Shown: positions 1 through 9,398, counted from the stretch's first letter. The stretch is 64,000 bases of DNA from Thiomicrorhabdus lithotrophica (GCF_029201445.1 NZ_CP102381.1:1984001-2048000), one strand, 5' to 3'. Numbers and translations: made by a program. The notes: generated by a model from the letters alone, not told the origin.

Positions 1-1139
1 TAGAAGACATAGCAGGCCTGGTAACTTTTGCGAAAGATAACCATATCGATTTAGCGATTGTAGGCCCTGAAGTACCTTTAGTTTTAGGAGTGGTTGACGC
101 CTTCAATGAAGCAGGACTTAAATGTTTTGGGCCTACGGCTGGTGCAGCCCAGTTAGAAGGTTCTAAAGCCTTCTCTAAAGACTTCTTAGCAAAACATAAC
201 ATTCCCACTGCTGCGTATGATGTATTTACTGAGATTGAACCGGCTCATGCCTACTTAGAAAAAGTAGGTGTTCCAATTGTTATCAAGGCTGATGGATTAG
301 CGGCTGGTAAAGGCGTCATTCTCGCCGACACCATGCAAGAAGCAAAAGAGGCTGTTTCTGACATGTTGGCTGGAAACAAATTCGGGGACGCAGGTTCTCG
401 TGTAGTTATAGAAGAGTTTTTAGTGGGTGAAGAAGCCAGCTTTATTGTGATGGCAGATGGTAAAAATGTTCTACCAATGGCCACTTCGCAAGATCATAAA
501 GCTCGTAATAATGGTGACACTGGACCAAATACAGGTGGCATGGGGGCTTATACTCCTGCTCCAGTAGTGACACGTGAAATTCATAACCGTATTATGGAAA
601 CCGTGATTTACCCAACTATCGAAGGTATGGCAAAAGATGGTCTTCCGTATACTGGCTTTTTATATGCAGGTGTTATGATTGATAGAAACGGTATTCCAAA
701 GGTTTTAGAGTTCAACTGTCGTTTTGGTGATCCTGAAACTCAGCCAATTATGATGCGTTTGAAATCAGATTTAGCCGCCTTATGTCTCGCGGCTATTGAT
801 GGTAAATTGGATACCGTTACCGCTAAATGGGACTCACGCGCGGCTTTAGGTGTAGTTATGGCCGCAGGCGGGTATCCTGATGCCTATCGTAAAGCAGACG
901 TCATTTCTGGCATAAACGACGCAAATTCTGCTGACCTTAAGGTTTTTCATGCAGGTACAAGCCTGAATGAGAATAATGAAGTCATCACTTCTGGGGGTCG
1001 TGTACTTTGTGTTACCGCTTTAGGTGAAAACGTTACTGCTGCGCAGAAACGTGCCTATGAAGGTGTTGCCAAAGTTAACTGGGATGAAGTTTACTACCGT
1101 ACAGACATCGGTCATAGAGCTGTATCACGTGAAAAATAA
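1..1139 (+). CDS. purD: phosphoribosylamine-glycine ligase (GARS), 5' end outside window
   Basis: PurD makes glycinamide ribonucleotide from phosphoribosylamine, glycine and ATP in cytoplasmic purine synthesis. The reading frame is open from base 3, and the residues before the first possible start (EDIAGLVTFAKDNHIDLAIV, then GPEVPL) already match the PurD N-terminal domain, so the gene enters from the left edge. About 378 residues are visible, against some 425-430 in the family. ATP-grasp features follow: VIKADGLAAGKGV near 65-77 after the internal GTG at 90, SQDHKARNNGDTGPNTGGMG, and LEFNCRFGDPETQ. A CAGGCCTG palindrome lies in the coding sequence at 13-20. A hairpin terminator follows the stop. 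Confidence 0.97.
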   Translation, partial: EDIAGLVTFAKDNHIDLAIVGPEVPLVLGVVDAFNEAGLKCFGPTAGAAQLEGSKAFSKDFLAKHNIPTAAYDVFTEIEPAHAYLEKVGVPIVIKADGLAAGKGVILADTMQEAKEAVSDMLAGNKFGDAGSRVVIEEFLVGEEASFIVMADGKNVLPMATSQDHKARNNGDTGPNTGGMGAYTPAPVVTREIHNRIMETVIYPTIEGMAKDGLPYTGFLYAGVMIDRNGIPKVLEFNCRFGDPETQPIMMRLKSDLAALCLAAIDGKLDTVTAKWDSRAALGVVMAAGGYPDAYRKADVISGINDANSADLKVFHAGTSLNENNEVITSGGRVLCVTALGENVTAAQKRAYEGVAKVNWDEVYYRTDIGHRAVSREK

Positions 1140-1170
1140 AGCTCAGTTACAACTTATGAGTCACTAAATT

Positions 1171-1194
1171 AAAGCACCCTTAGGTGCTTTTTTT
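1171..1194 (+). terminator. Rho-independent terminator after purD
   Basis: Perfect 8-bp stem AAAGCACC / GGTGCTTT with a CTTA loop, followed by a run of T. It lies 31 bases after the purD stop. Confidence 0.9.
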
Positions 1195-1296
1195 ATGTAC
1201 GGAAGTAAGGTATAGTTAAAAAAACGTAATTTTTAATGGATAAACGATAGGAACTGCTCAATGTATATCCCAGGAACCGTCCGTAAGGAGGCTATG

Positions 1297-1572
1297 ATGC
1301 CAATGGATAGCGTACATAATTATTTTGAACGATTAGTCTTTAATGAAATCAACGAAAATTATGCTGATAAATTTGAAGACAACAATGCCTTAGCAGATAT
1401 GGCTTGTATCGCCTTAAATCGCATTGCTCCACGCTACATTCGTTATGATATTGATATGTCTTTTTACATGTCGGCCGATGAACATATCGAAGTAGAACAA
1501 AAGGTTCAAAAAGCAGTTAAGAAAGCCTATAAAAAAGTAAAGCGATTTGAAAACAATCAAGAGAAAGATTAA
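1297..1572 (+). CDS. ComFB-family protein
   Basis: Small acidic, helical protein of 91 residues resembling the late-competence protein ComFB family (VHNYFERLVFNEINENY at the N terminus, then DMACIALNRIAPRYI). The biochemical role of this family is not settled. An upstream in-frame ATG at 1261 exists, but a strong AAGGAGG at 1285-1291 sits five bases before the ATG at 1297, so that start is preferred; ATG 1303 is an alternative. The lysine-rich tail (VKKAYKKVKRFENNQEKD) is predicted helical. The gene stands alone between a terminator and a 300-bp gap, so no partner can be named. The family call rests on sequence resemblance only. Confidence 0.7.
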   Translation: MPMDSVHNYFERLVFNEINENYADKFEDNNALADMACIALNRIAPRYIRYDIDMSFYMSADEHIEVEQKVQKAVKKAYKKVKRFENNQEKD

Positions 1573-1881
1573 CCAACTGTTCTGATATCTTTTGTCCTTT
1601 ATTATTCTAGTTAGCTTAAATACCTTGTTGAGTTAACTAGTTAATCATTTCTTTTTTATGCTAACCCTCTTACGTTTCCAGACATTAGTAATTTCTTTAA
1701 TAAAACAAACTAATAGCATATAAAAATTATCACCCCCTTAACACTGATGACAGTCATCTATACCCATCTTATTTTTGATAAACTTCACTAGCTACTTTAC
1801 TTAGTGCACTCTTTAATTCTAGTCCCTATATAAGCAGCAAAAACAATAATAAATATAATAAAAAGAAACGTGCTACAGACC
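1573..1881. other. AT-rich gap before the ccm operon
   Basis: About 310 bases without a gene or a convincing repeat. It should hold the ccm promoter, but no -35/-10 pair stands out among the many AT-rich stretches. Confidence 0.5.
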
Positions 1882-2499
1882 ATGCTGTTTTCAGCTCACC
1901 AACTTAGCTGTATACGCAGCCACAAGACACTATTTCAAAATGTCTCATTTGAACTATCTCCTGGCCAACTTTTACTAGTTGAGGGTAAGAATGGTGCGGG
2001 TAAAACTTCCCTGCTAAAACTTCTGTCAGGGCTACGCCGTCCTGATTCCGGTGAAGTAAAATGGAATCAAGTTAACATTCTACAAGCCGAATCAGACTTC
2101 CGAACTTACCTTGCCTGGCTAGGGCATCAAAACCCATTGAAAGAAGATCAGACAGCGCTTGAGAATTTAACAATGCTTGGTCATATCCGCCAACGCAATC
2201 AGATCTCGATGATTGAAGCCGTAAAAACCGTACACCTTGGTCATGTTAAACATAAGTTTGTTAAAACCTTTTCTGCCGGCATGAAACGCCGCCTATCTTT
2301 AGCAAGTTTGCTGATTGCTAAAACGCCTTTATGGATTTTAGATGAACCTCAAGCAGCTCTAGATAAAGCTGGCATTACTTTGTTTGAAACTCTTGCGGAA
2401 CAACACTTAAAAAAGGGTGGCATGATTATTATGACTTCTCACCATTCGGTCAACATTGCGCCTGAATACATTCAAACACTCGTTTTAGGGCATGATTAA
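1882..2499 (+). CDS. ccmA: heme exporter ATP-binding protein CcmA
   Basis: ATPase of the CcmABCD complex, which releases holo-CcmE for cytochrome c maturation; cytoplasmic face of the inner membrane. Walker A is VEGKNGAGKTSLLK, the signature region is TFSAGMKRRLSLASLL, and Walker B is LWILDEPQAALDK followed by the switch histidine in MTSHHS. An in-frame GTG at 1870 would add four residues; the ATG at 1882 gives MLFSAHQLSCIRSHKTLF, which lines up with other CcmA N termini, and 205 residues is the usual length. It is the first gene of ccmABCDEFGHI, with only two bases before ccmB. Confidence 0.95.
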   Translation: MLFSAHQLSCIRSHKTLFQNVSFELSPGQLLLVEGKNGAGKTSLLKLLSGLRRPDSGEVKWNQVNILQAESDFRTYLAWLGHQNPLKEDQTALENLTMLGHIRQRNQISMIEAVKTVHLGHVKHKFVKTFSAGMKRRLSLASLLIAKTPLWILDEPQAALDKAGITLFETLAEQHLKKGGMIIMTSHHSVNIAPEYIQTLVLGHD

Positions 2500-2501
2500 G
2501 C

Positions 2502-3170
2502 ATGAACAGTTTTTTAAGCCTCATTAAACGTGATCTAGTTCTTGCCTATCGTGGTAGAGGTGAAGCTTTCAATTCGCTCATCTTTTTTGGTTTAGTTATC
2601 CTTCTCTTTCCTATTGGCATTAGCGCCTCTGAGAAACTGCTTGCCGAAATTGCACCAGGCCTGATATGGATCGCGGCTTTATTAGCCACCATGGTCTCTT
2701 TAGACAATCTATTTAAAGAAGACTTTCAAGATGGCACCCTAGAGCAGTGGGCTGTTAGCCCGCATTCGCTCATCAGCTTTGCCTGGGCAAGATTGCTTTC
2801 TCACTGGATAATCACCTCTGTACCCCTTATTATCATTGCCCCCCTATTTGCCTTGTCGTTAAATTTGCCGCCTGAAGCTATTGGAGTATTAATTCTTTCA
2901 CTACTCCTAGGAACACCGCTATTAACCTTTATTGGTGGTATTGGTGTAGCCCTAACAACTGGTCTAAAAAAGAGCAGTATGTTACTACCTCTTCTGGTTT
3001 TACCATTTTATATTCCTGTACTTATTTTTGGTGCCAGTGCCGTCGATGTTGCTGCAGACGGTTGGTCCGCGGCCGGCCAATTGTATATACTAGCTGGCTT
3101 ATTTGTTTTAGGCATTACTCTTGCCCCATTTGCGGTGGCTACATCCTTAAAGGTCAGTGTTTCACAATGA
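2502..3170 (+). CDS. ccmB: heme exporter membrane protein CcmB
   Basis: Integral membrane partner of CcmA, 222 residues with about six hydrophobic segments (first near 24-45, last near 195-215). The N-terminal LIKRDLVLAYRGRGEAFNSL and the central TLEQWAVSPHSL stretch are characteristic of CcmB. It starts two bases after ccmA and its stop overlaps the ccmC start (ATGA), which suggests translational coupling. A CAGGCCTG palindrome occurs at 2656-2663. Confidence 0.96.
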   Translation: MNSFLSLIKRDLVLAYRGRGEAFNSLIFFGLVILLFPIGISASEKLLAEIAPGLIWIAALLATMVSLDNLFKEDFQDGTLEQWAVSPHSLISFAWARLLSHWIITSVPLIIIAPLFALSLNLPPEAIGVLILSLLLGTPLLTFIGGIGVALTTGLKKSSMLLPLLVLPFYIPVLIFGASAVDVAADGWSAAGQLYILAGLFVLGITLAPFAVATSLKVSVSQ

Positions 3171-3940
3171 ATATTATTATTAAATGGTACTACCGTTTAG
3201 GTGCCCCTCTTTGGTTCTATCCTTTAGCGGGCAAACTTATTCCGTGGGTAACCGCGCTGTTTTTACTTTTTTTAATACCCGGTCTGTATATGGGATTAGT
3301 AACCGCCCCTGCGGATTATCAGCAGGGGGAATCTTTTAGAATAATGTATGTACATGTTCCGGCAGCTTGGATGTCAATGCTGGTCTATCTTGTTATGGCA
3401 ATTTCAGCCGTAGTGGCCTTAGTCTGGCGGGTACGCATGGCAGAGATAGTGATTATTTCTAGCGTACCTATTGGCGCAAGCTTTGCCCTAATCGCTCTAC
3501 TAACGGGTGCTTTTTGGGGTAAACCTATGTGGGGTGCCTGGTGGGTATGGGATGCACGCTTAACCTCAGAATTAATTTTACTTTTTATTTATTTAGGAAT
3601 TTTAGCTCTCTATAACGCAATTGAAGACAAAGCGACCTCGGGTAAAGCGATGAGTATTTTGACTTTAGTTGGGGTCGTAAACCTCCCAATTATCCACTAC
3701 TCTGTTGTTTGGTGGAACACCCTACACCAAGCTGCAACAGTAACCGCTTTTGATAAACCAAGTATTCATATTGATATGCTTATTCCGCTACTATTAATGG
3801 CGACTGCCTTTAAATTTCTATTTCTATTAGTCTTACTACTAAAGATGCGTGCGAATTTAATTGAACAAGATATTCATTCTGGCTGGGTGAAAAAAATCAT
3901 TCAAGACAAACAAAAAGCCGAGGAGAATAAACATGACTGA
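3167..3940 (+). CDS. ccmC: heme exporter protein CcmC
   Basis: CcmC delivers heme to CcmE in the inner membrane. The tryptophan-rich WWD signature WGAWWVWDARLTSEL is near residues 123-137, and conserved histidines flank it (YVHVPAAW; the later IIHYSVVWWNTLHQ). Six membrane segments are expected in 257 residues. The frame stays open upstream to 3062, but that extension lies inside ccmB; the ATG at 3167 overlaps the ccmB stop and is the natural start. The 3' end overlaps ccmD by eight bases. Confidence 0.96.
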   Translation: MNIIIKWYYRLGAPLWFYPLAGKLIPWVTALFLLFLIPGLYMGLVTAPADYQQGESFRIMYVHVPAAWMSMLVYLVMAISAVVALVWRVRMAEIVIISSVPIGASFALIALLTGAFWGKPMWGAWWVWDARLTSELILLFIYLGILALYNAIEDKATSGKAMSILTLVGVVNLPIIHYSVVWWNTLHQAATVTAFDKPSIHIDMLIPLLLMATAFKFLFLLVLLLKMRANLIEQDIHSGWVKKIIQDKQKAEENKHD

Positions 3941-4088
3941 ATTTTTTAATATGGGTGGTTACGGTTTTTATGTATGGAGCTCTTTTGGCATAACAGCCGT
4001 TGTGGTTTTAGCCAATATTATTGAACCGATATTTCATCACAAAAACGCGTTAAATGAAGCGGGTGATTTCTATAGCGAAGAAAGCTAA
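3933..4088 (+). CDS. ccmD: heme exporter protein CcmD (51 residues)
   Basis: Tiny membrane protein that completes the CcmABC complex and helps release holo-CcmE. Translation from ATG 3933 gives MTEFFNMGGYGFYVWSSFGI and then one hydrophobic segment (TAVVVLANII) and a charged tail ending in EES. The FFNMGGYGFYVWSSFG start is typical of CcmD. It overlaps the end of ccmC by eight bases and lies 44 bases before ccmE. It is short enough to be missed by length-filtered gene finders. Confidence 0.93.
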   Translation: MTEFFNMGGYGFYVWSSFGITAVVVLANIIEPIFHHKNALNEAGDFYSEES

Positions 4089-4132
4089 ATAGTAAAAATA
4101 ATAACAAAAAATAAAAAAAAGAGAAGCGGTCT

Positions 4133-4621
4133 ATGAGTCCAGTTAGAAAAAAACGATTTTACATGGTACTACTATTAGTAGTAGGTGTAAGTATTGCCAC
4201 GTTCTTGATTGTTCAAGCATTCAGTCAAAACATGATGTTCTTTTTCTCAACAAGTGAAGTCAAACAAGGTAAAGCACCTGCCGATAGAGACTTCAGACTA
4301 GGAGGCCTGGTGGTTGAAGGTTCGGTAAAACGAGACAGCCAATCATTAATGGTTCGCTTTGACCTTACCGATACATTAACAACCGTTCCCGTTGAATACA
4401 CAGGAATTCTGCCTGACTTATTTCGAGAAGGCCAAGGAATTATTTCTAAAGGAAGCTTAAATGCACAGGGCGTTTTTATTGCTGAAGAAGTTCTCGCCAA
4501 ACATGATGAAAACTATATGCCGCCTGAAGTAGCGGATAGCTTAAAGAAAGCGACAGAGCAGAATTTAATAAAACCAACACCAACAACCTCAAATGAAATA
4601 AACCTAGAGGTGAAACAATGA
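4133..4621 (+). CDS. ccmE: cytochrome c maturation heme chaperone CcmE
   Basis: Periplasmic heme chaperone anchored by one N-terminal helix (about residues 9-30). The heme-attaching histidine is His124 in LAKHDENYMPPEV, with Tyr128 four residues on, the standard HxxxY arrangement. The OB-fold body includes LGGLVVEGSVKR and VEYTGILPDLFREGQ. The 162-residue length is usual. The stop overlaps the ccmF start (ATGA). Confidence 0.96.
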   Translation: MSPVRKKRFYMVLLLVVGVSIATFLIVQAFSQNMMFFFSTSEVKQGKAPADRDFRLGGLVVEGSVKRDSQSLMVRFDLTDTLTTVPVEYTGILPDLFREGQGIISKGSLNAQGVFIAEEVLAKHDENYMPPEVADSLKKATEQNLIKPTPTTSNEINLEVKQ

Positions 4622-6561
4622 TTCCAGAAATTGGCCACTTCTCTCTCATTATCGGCTTAGCTTTTGCATTTGTATTAGCAACCGTTCCTCTTTTTGGTAA
4701 TCACCACAAACACACAGTTTTAATGCAATTAGCTGTTCCTGCTGCCGTGGGTCAGTTTCTGTTTCTCGCTCTCTCTTTTGGCTGCTTACTTTATAGTTTT
4801 ACGATAGATGACTTCTCTGTTAAATACATCGCTAATAATTCGAATACACAGCTTCCTATGATATTCAAGGTCTCTGCTACCTGGGGAGCACATGAAGGCT
4901 CTTTATTATTGTGGGCATGGATTCTGACTGGATGGGCATTAGCCGTCAGTTTATTCAGTAAAACTTTACCTCTGTCATTACAAAGTAAAATGCTCAGTGT
5001 TTTAGGCATGGTAACCATCGGCTTTATTCTTTTTATCCTACTCACTTCAAACCCCTTTGAGCGTTTGCTTGAAATCCCACATGAAGGACGTAGTCTAAAT
5101 CCACTGTTACAAGATATCGGTTTAGCCATTCATCCACCTGTTTTATACATGGGTTATGTCGGTATGGCTGTTACCTTTGCATTTGCTATTGCCGTTCTTT
5201 TAGAAGGCAGGTTTGAGATGGCCTGGGCTAGATGGGCTAAAACCTGGGCTATTGTTGCCTGGGCTTTTTTAACCTTAGGTATCTCATTAGGAAGTTGGTG
5301 GGCATATTACGAACTCGGCTGGGGCGGCTGGTGGTTCTGGGACCCAGTTGAAAATGCCTCATTACTGCCGTGGATTATTGCGACGGCACTTATTCACTCT
5401 CTAAGTATTACCGCCAGCAGAGGCTCTTTTCAATCTTGGACATTATTATTAGCCATACTAGCTTTCTCACTCAGCTTGTTAGGCGTATTCTTAGTCCGTT
5501 CAGGCGTCATTACCTCCGTACATGCATTTGCAACGGATCCAACTCGTGGTATTTATATTCTGGTTTTCTTGGTTGTTGTAGTCGGTGCATCACTCTCTTT
5601 ATATGCCAGTCACGCACACAAAGTGACCCAAAGAAAAGCATTTTCATTAATCTCTAAAGACACCCTTCTTTTACTCAACAATGTCATATTAGTCACGATG
5701 ATGGCAACGGTTTTATTAGGTACACTTTATCCACTGATATTGGACGCATTAGGTGTGGCCAAATTATCCGTAGGCGCGCCTTATTTTAACTCTGTCATGT
5801 TGCCACTAACAGTTCCACTGGCTCTACTTATGGGCTTAGGTTTTGCCACTCACTGGCGAGAAGACAGTAGCAAACGCCTATTCAGTAAATTATGGTTACC
5901 TGCTGTTGCTAGCTTACTGGTTGCCTTTTTAGTTCCTTTATTGCTTCTGCCTGATGTATCAGGCCTGGCAATTTTAGGGTTACTTATGAGTAGCTGGATT
6001 GCTTTTACCGCACTCATTTGGTTATTAAAAGAAAACTCAACAGGCCTGGTAAAACCCAATATGCAAAAATTTGGTTCAGCACTTGCCCACATTGGTTTTG
6101 CCGTAACGCTTACCGGTATCACCATCACATCAATCTACTCTATTGAGAAAGATGTGCGTCTTGAACCTGGACAAAACTATCAAATTAACGAATACCGATT
6201 CCAATTTATTGGCGTTCAACAAAAACAGGTTGATAACTATTTGGCCTCTGAAGGCCACATTAAAGTCTTTGTTGATAACCAACTCATTACGGAGCTCTAT
6301 CCTCAAAAAAGAACTTATATGAGTCAAGTCATGCCAATGACCGAGGCGGGAATTGATGCTGAACTATCACGCGATCTATTTGTCGCATTAGGTGAGAAAT
6401 TAGATGAAACAGCTTGGAGTCTCAGAATTCAATACAAACCTTTTATTCGTTGGATTTGGCTTGGTTCAATCTTAATGGCTATTGGCGGTGTATTAACATT
6501 GTTACAACGAAGAAAAAAAGAAAAACCTGAAAATGCCAATACCCTTGAGGTTAATGCATGA
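4618..6561 (+). CDS. ccmF: cytochrome c heme lyase subunit CcmF
   Basis: Large membrane protein, 647 residues with many membrane helices, that transfers heme from holo-CcmE to apocytochrome together with CcmH. The WWD domain reads GWGGWWFWDPVENASLLPW near residues 235-253, and GAHEGSLLLW and IHPPVLYMGYVG carry the conserved histidine regions. Two CAGGCCTG palindromes lie inside the gene (5960-5967 and 6041-6048). It overlaps ccmE before it and the thioredoxin-like gene after it by four bases each. Confidence 0.97.
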   Translation: MIPEIGHFSLIIGLAFAFVLATVPLFGNHHKHTVLMQLAVPAAVGQFLFLALSFGCLLYSFTIDDFSVKYIANNSNTQLPMIFKVSATWGAHEGSLLLWAWILTGWALAVSLFSKTLPLSLQSKMLSVLGMVTIGFILFILLTSNPFERLLEIPHEGRSLNPLLQDIGLAIHPPVLYMGYVGMAVTFAFAIAVLLEGRFEMAWARWAKTWAIVAWAFLTLGISLGSWWAYYELGWGGWWFWDPVENASLLPWIIATALIHSLSITASRGSFQSWTLLLAILAFSLSLLGVFLVRSGVITSVHAFATDPTRGIYILVFLVVVVGASLSLYASHAHKVTQRKAFSLISKDTLLLLNNVILVTMMATVLLGTLYPLILDALGVAKLSVGAPYFNSVMLPLTVPLALLMGLGFATHWREDSSKRLFSKLWLPAVASLLVAFLVPLLLLPDVSGLAILGLLMSSWIAFTALIWLLKENSTGLVKPNMQKFGSALAHIGFAVTLTGITITSIYSIEKDVRLEPGQNYQINEYRFQFIGVQQKQVDNYLASEGHIKVFVDNQLITELYPQKRTYMSQVMPMTEAGIDAELSRDLFVALGEKLDETAWSLRIQYKPFIRWIWLGSILMAIGGVLTLLQRRKKEKPENANTLEVNA

Positions 6562-7097
6562 ACAAGCAGATAATTCCTTTGGCAATTTTTTCAGCCCTCG
6601 TTATTTTTTTAGCGATTGGTTTAACACTAGATCCCAAAGAAGTCCCCTCTCCTCTCATTGGCAAGCCGGCGGCCAACTTTGAACTGCAAAAACTTTACAG
6701 CGAAGAATCTTTTAGTCCAAATGAACTAAAAGGCGAGCCTTGGATTTTGAATATATGGGCTTCTTGGTGTGTCTCATGTAAGCAAGAGCATAAACTATTG
6801 GTTGATTTAGCCAAACAACACCCTGTAACAATAGTTGGCCTTAACTATAAAGACACCCCAGAAGAGGCCAAGTCTTGGCTTAAAGAACTTGGAAACCCCT
6901 ACCAAGTTACTGTTCAAGATCCAAATGGTCAAGCGGGCATTGACTGGGGAGTTTACGGTGTACCAGAAACGTTTGTCATGGACAGGGAAGGTATTATCCG
7001 TTATAAGTTCACTGGCCCATTAACTAAAAAGCGTATTAATAAAACTCTAGTACCTCTGCTATCTGAACTAAAAGACAATAAAACACAGGTTAAATAA
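6558..7097 (+). CDS. ccmG: periplasmic thiol:disulfide oxidoreductase CcmG/DsbE
   Basis: Membrane-anchored thioredoxin-fold protein that keeps apocytochrome CxxCH cysteines reduced. An N-terminal helix (about 5-22) is followed by the active site WCVSC with Cys71 and Cys74, and the cis-proline loop GVYGVPETFVMD. It has 179 residues, as usual. It is coupled to ccmF by an ATGA overlap and precedes ccmH by five bases. The symbol dsbE is also used. Confidence 0.95.
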   Translation: MNKQIIPLAIFSALVIFLAIGLTLDPKEVPSPLIGKPAANFELQKLYSEESFSPNELKGEPWILNIWASWCVSCKQEHKLLVDLAKQHPVTIVGLNYKDTPEEAKSWLKELGNPYQVTVQDPNGQAGIDWGVYGVPETFVMDREGIIRYKFTGPLTKKRINKTLVPLLSELKDNKTQVK

Positions 7098-7102
7098 ACG
7101 AT

Positions 7103-7567
7103 ATGAAAATGCTTTACCTTTTACGTTCTATTTTTTTTAGCTTTCTCACTTTTACGGCATTAATGCATACTGTAAATGCATCCATTGAAACCTATTCATT
7201 TGAAACAGCACAACAAGAAAAAGACTACAACGTCTTAATCGATGAGCTTCGCTGTTTGGTTTGCCAAAACCAAAACTTAGCGGATTCTAACGCAGAGTTG
7301 GCTCAAGACTTAAGAAGACAAGTACATACAATGCTTGTTACAGAAAAGAAAGACAAAGACAGCGTAGTCGAATTTATGGTTGAACGCTATGGCGACTTTG
7401 TTCTATACAACCCTCCTGTTAAATCACAAACTCTACTATTATGGGCAGGCCCATTTATTTTTTTACTACTCGGAATAGGCTTCCTCATGCGCATTGTTAA
7501 ACAATCAAACAACATTCAACCTTTAAAAAATGAAGAAGCTGAACACTTCACTTCTAAATCGGAATAA
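7103..7567 (+). CDS. ccmH: cytochrome c maturation protein CcmH, N-terminal type
   Basis: Thiol-redox subunit of the heme ligation complex. A signal peptide (about 1-26, ending LMHTVNA) precedes the motif LRCLVCQNQNLADS with the redox pair Cys51 and Cys54, and a C-terminal membrane helix (TLLLWAGPFIFLLLGIGFLM). This is the short form; the TPR half found fused in E. coli CcmH is the separate next gene. Confidence 0.95.
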   Translation: MKMLYLLRSIFFSFLTFTALMHTVNASIETYSFETAQQEKDYNVLIDELRCLVCQNQNLADSNAELAQDLRRQVHTMLVTEKKDKDSVVEFMVERYGDFVLYNPPVKSQTLLLWAGPFIFLLLGIGFLMRIVKQSNNIQPLKNEEAEHFTSKSE

Positions 7568-7572
7568 TATCT

Positions 7573-8616
7573 ATGACAACGTTAAGTATTGGTCTTTCAA
7601 TTTTAGTGACAATCGCCCTGTTAATCTTACTGCTACCTATCGCTACGAAAAGCCAACTAAAAAACGACACCCCTGCCAAGAAAGCAATTATTGCGATCGC
7701 TATCTTTGTACCTGTATTTACAATGGTAAGCTACTTTAGCTTGGGAACACCTGAGTTTGCTGAAATGGCAACAGAACAAGCTCCGCCACCAATGACAACA
7801 TTGGTGGATGAATTAGAATTAAAGCTGGCTCAAAAACCCAAAGACATTAATGGCTGGCTCTTATTAGGTCGCTCTTATATGGTGACTGAAAATTATGCTA
7901 AAGCCACTTATGCTTTTGAAAAAGCAATCGCCTTAGAGCCGAACAACCTAAATGCTATCCTACCCTTAGCAGACGCGCTTGCGGTAATCGCAGGTGGTAA
8001 CTTAAAGGGCAGACCCTATCAATTACTCTTACAAGCATACGACCTTGAACCCAAAAATGAAATGACCTTATGGTTATTAGGTATGGCTGAGAAGCAGAAA
8101 GGTAATAAATTGTTGGCTAAAAAGTATTGGCAAACACTTTACGAACTACTTCCTGAAAACTCAAAAGATAGAACTAAGGTCACTTCACTGCTAGCAAGCA
8201 TCGGTTCAAAAACAGAACACTCTTCACCAGTTACCAAACCACAGACTTTAGCGGTTAATGAAAAGAAGCTTACGCAGAAAGAAACTCCAATAAACACAGA
8301 AGTGCCAATTGTATTTAAAATATCAGAATCAGTAAGAGCTAAAATTGCCAATTCAAATGTATTTATATACGCCAAACAAGCGCAAGGCATGCCTATGCCC
8401 ATAGCGGCTCAACGCTATAAAGGAAGCGATCTTCCAAACCAAATCGTATTAAATAAAGGTGATGAACTTATGCCCGGAAGAAGCCTAAATCAGTTCAAAG
8501 AGTTCGTTATAGGTGTCAAAATAAGTGCTGGCGATGCTATGCAAGGCAACACTTTATTTAAGAAAGAACAGTTTATATCAAGACAAGAAACTGCCCAATT
8601 CATTATCACATTCTAA
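7573..8616 (+). CDS. ccmI: c-type cytochrome biogenesis protein CcmI
   Basis: Apocytochrome-binding subunit of the heme ligation complex, 347 residues. Two membrane helices at the N terminus (about 4-20 and 35-55) precede TPR-like repeats (WLLLGRSYMVTENYAKATYAFEKAIALEPNN, around 95-125, is split here by its TPR boundary) and a C-terminal periplasmic domain (VFKISESVRAKIANSNVFIY). It begins five bases after ccmH and ends the operon. Confidence 0.9.
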   Translation: MTTLSIGLSILVTIALLILLLPIATKSQLKNDTPAKKAIIAIAIFVPVFTMVSYFSLGTPEFAEMATEQAPPPMTTLVDELELKLAQKPKDINGWLLLGRSYMVTENYAKATYAFEKAIALEPNNLNAILPLADALAVIAGGNLKGRPYQLLLQAYDLEPKNEMTLWLLGMAEKQKGNKLLAKKYWQTLYELLPENSKDRTKVTSLLASIGSKTEHSSPVTKPQTLAVNEKKLTQKETPINTEVPIVFKISESVRAKIANSNVFIYAKQAQGMPMPIAAQRYKGSDLPNQIVLNKGDELMPGRSLNQFKEFVIGVKISAGDAMQGNTLFKKEQFISRQETAQFIITF

Positions 8617-8636
8617 TATTAGGTTTTTATTAAATA

Positions 8637-8654
8637 AGCCCACCCTATAGGGCA
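8637..8654 (+). terminator. weak hairpin after ccmI
   Basis: GCCC / GGGC stem around CCCTATAGGG, followed by a loosely T-rich stretch. It could end the ccm transcript; the stem is short. Confidence 0.35.
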
Positions 8655-8714
8655 TTAAATTTCTTTTCTTTACCCCTAATTTGTTTTTACATATCATAAG
8701 ACCAGTTCAGTAAA

Positions 8715-8736
8715 AAACCGTATAACTATACGGTTT
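8715..8736. promoter_or_regulatory. operator-like palindrome upstream of the NapC-like gene
   Basis: AAACCGTATA and TATACGGTTT form a perfect 10-bp inverted repeat around two bases, 53 bases before the cytochrome start. No T tract follows, so it looks more like a dimer-binding site than a terminator. The regulator is unknown. Confidence 0.5.
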
Positions 8737-8789
8737 ACATACTTTCTAAAGTTATATTTAAAACAATAAAATAAAAAAAGAAAACAACG

Positions 8790-9398
8790 ATGTTTACAAA
8801 AAAAACTGGTCTACTTGTCATTATCTTCCTTCTAGGTTTTGCTTCATTCGGAGCGATGAATTCATTTTTTGCTTATACCAATACAACTGAGTTTTGTACC
8901 TCATGCCACAGCATGCAAGTCAATTTGAAAGAATACAAAGAAACCATTCACTATAAGAACGCATCTGGAGTTCGCGCTGAGTGTGCCGATTGTCATGTAC
9001 CTAAAGAATTCCTGCCAAAAATGAAAGCCAAGATTCTTGCTGCAAAGGATGTTTACCATGAATTTATTGGTGATTTTGCTGTAAGTAATGAATTGAAGGC
9101 AGATGAAGAGAAGTATTTAGAACACTACGACAAACATCGTTGGGCTATGGCAACTGCAGTTTGGGACAAAATGAAAGCATCCGATTCGCGTGAATGTAAA
9201 ACTTGTCACTCTTGGGATGCTATGGACCTTGATGAGCAAGGTAAGCAGGCTCGTAATAAGCACCCTCGCGCGCTAACAAAAGGTCAAACTTGTATCGACT
9301 GCCATAAAGGGATTGCTCATGAGGAACCTGATGAACCAGAAGAAGTAGAAGAACAATACCGTGATGGTCTAGTTGGAGACCTTCTTCCTAAACGTTAA
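8790..9398 (+). CDS. tetraheme NapC/NirT-type cytochrome c
   Basis: Membrane-anchored multiheme cytochrome, 202 residues. One N-terminal helix (about 5-27) acts as anchor and export signal. Four CxxCH heme sites are visible: CTSCH, CADCH, CKTCH and CIDCH, and the CHSMQVN stretch after the first is typical of the family. Relatives pass electrons between the quinone pool and periplasmic enzymes. It is followed after 94 bases by fccAB on the same strand, which suggests a role in sulfide oxidation rather than nitrate reduction; no nap or nir genes are in the window. The partner assignment is inference from context. Confidence 0.9.
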   Translation: MFTKKTGLLVIIFLLGFASFGAMNSFFAYTNTTEFCTSCHSMQVNLKEYKETIHYKNASGVRAECADCHVPKEFLPKMKAKILAAKDVYHEFIGDFAVSNELKADEEKYLEHYDKHRWAMATAVWDKMKASDSRECKTCHSWDAMDLDEQGKQARNKHPRALTKGQTCIDCHKGIAHEEPDEPEEVEEQYRDGLVGDLLPKR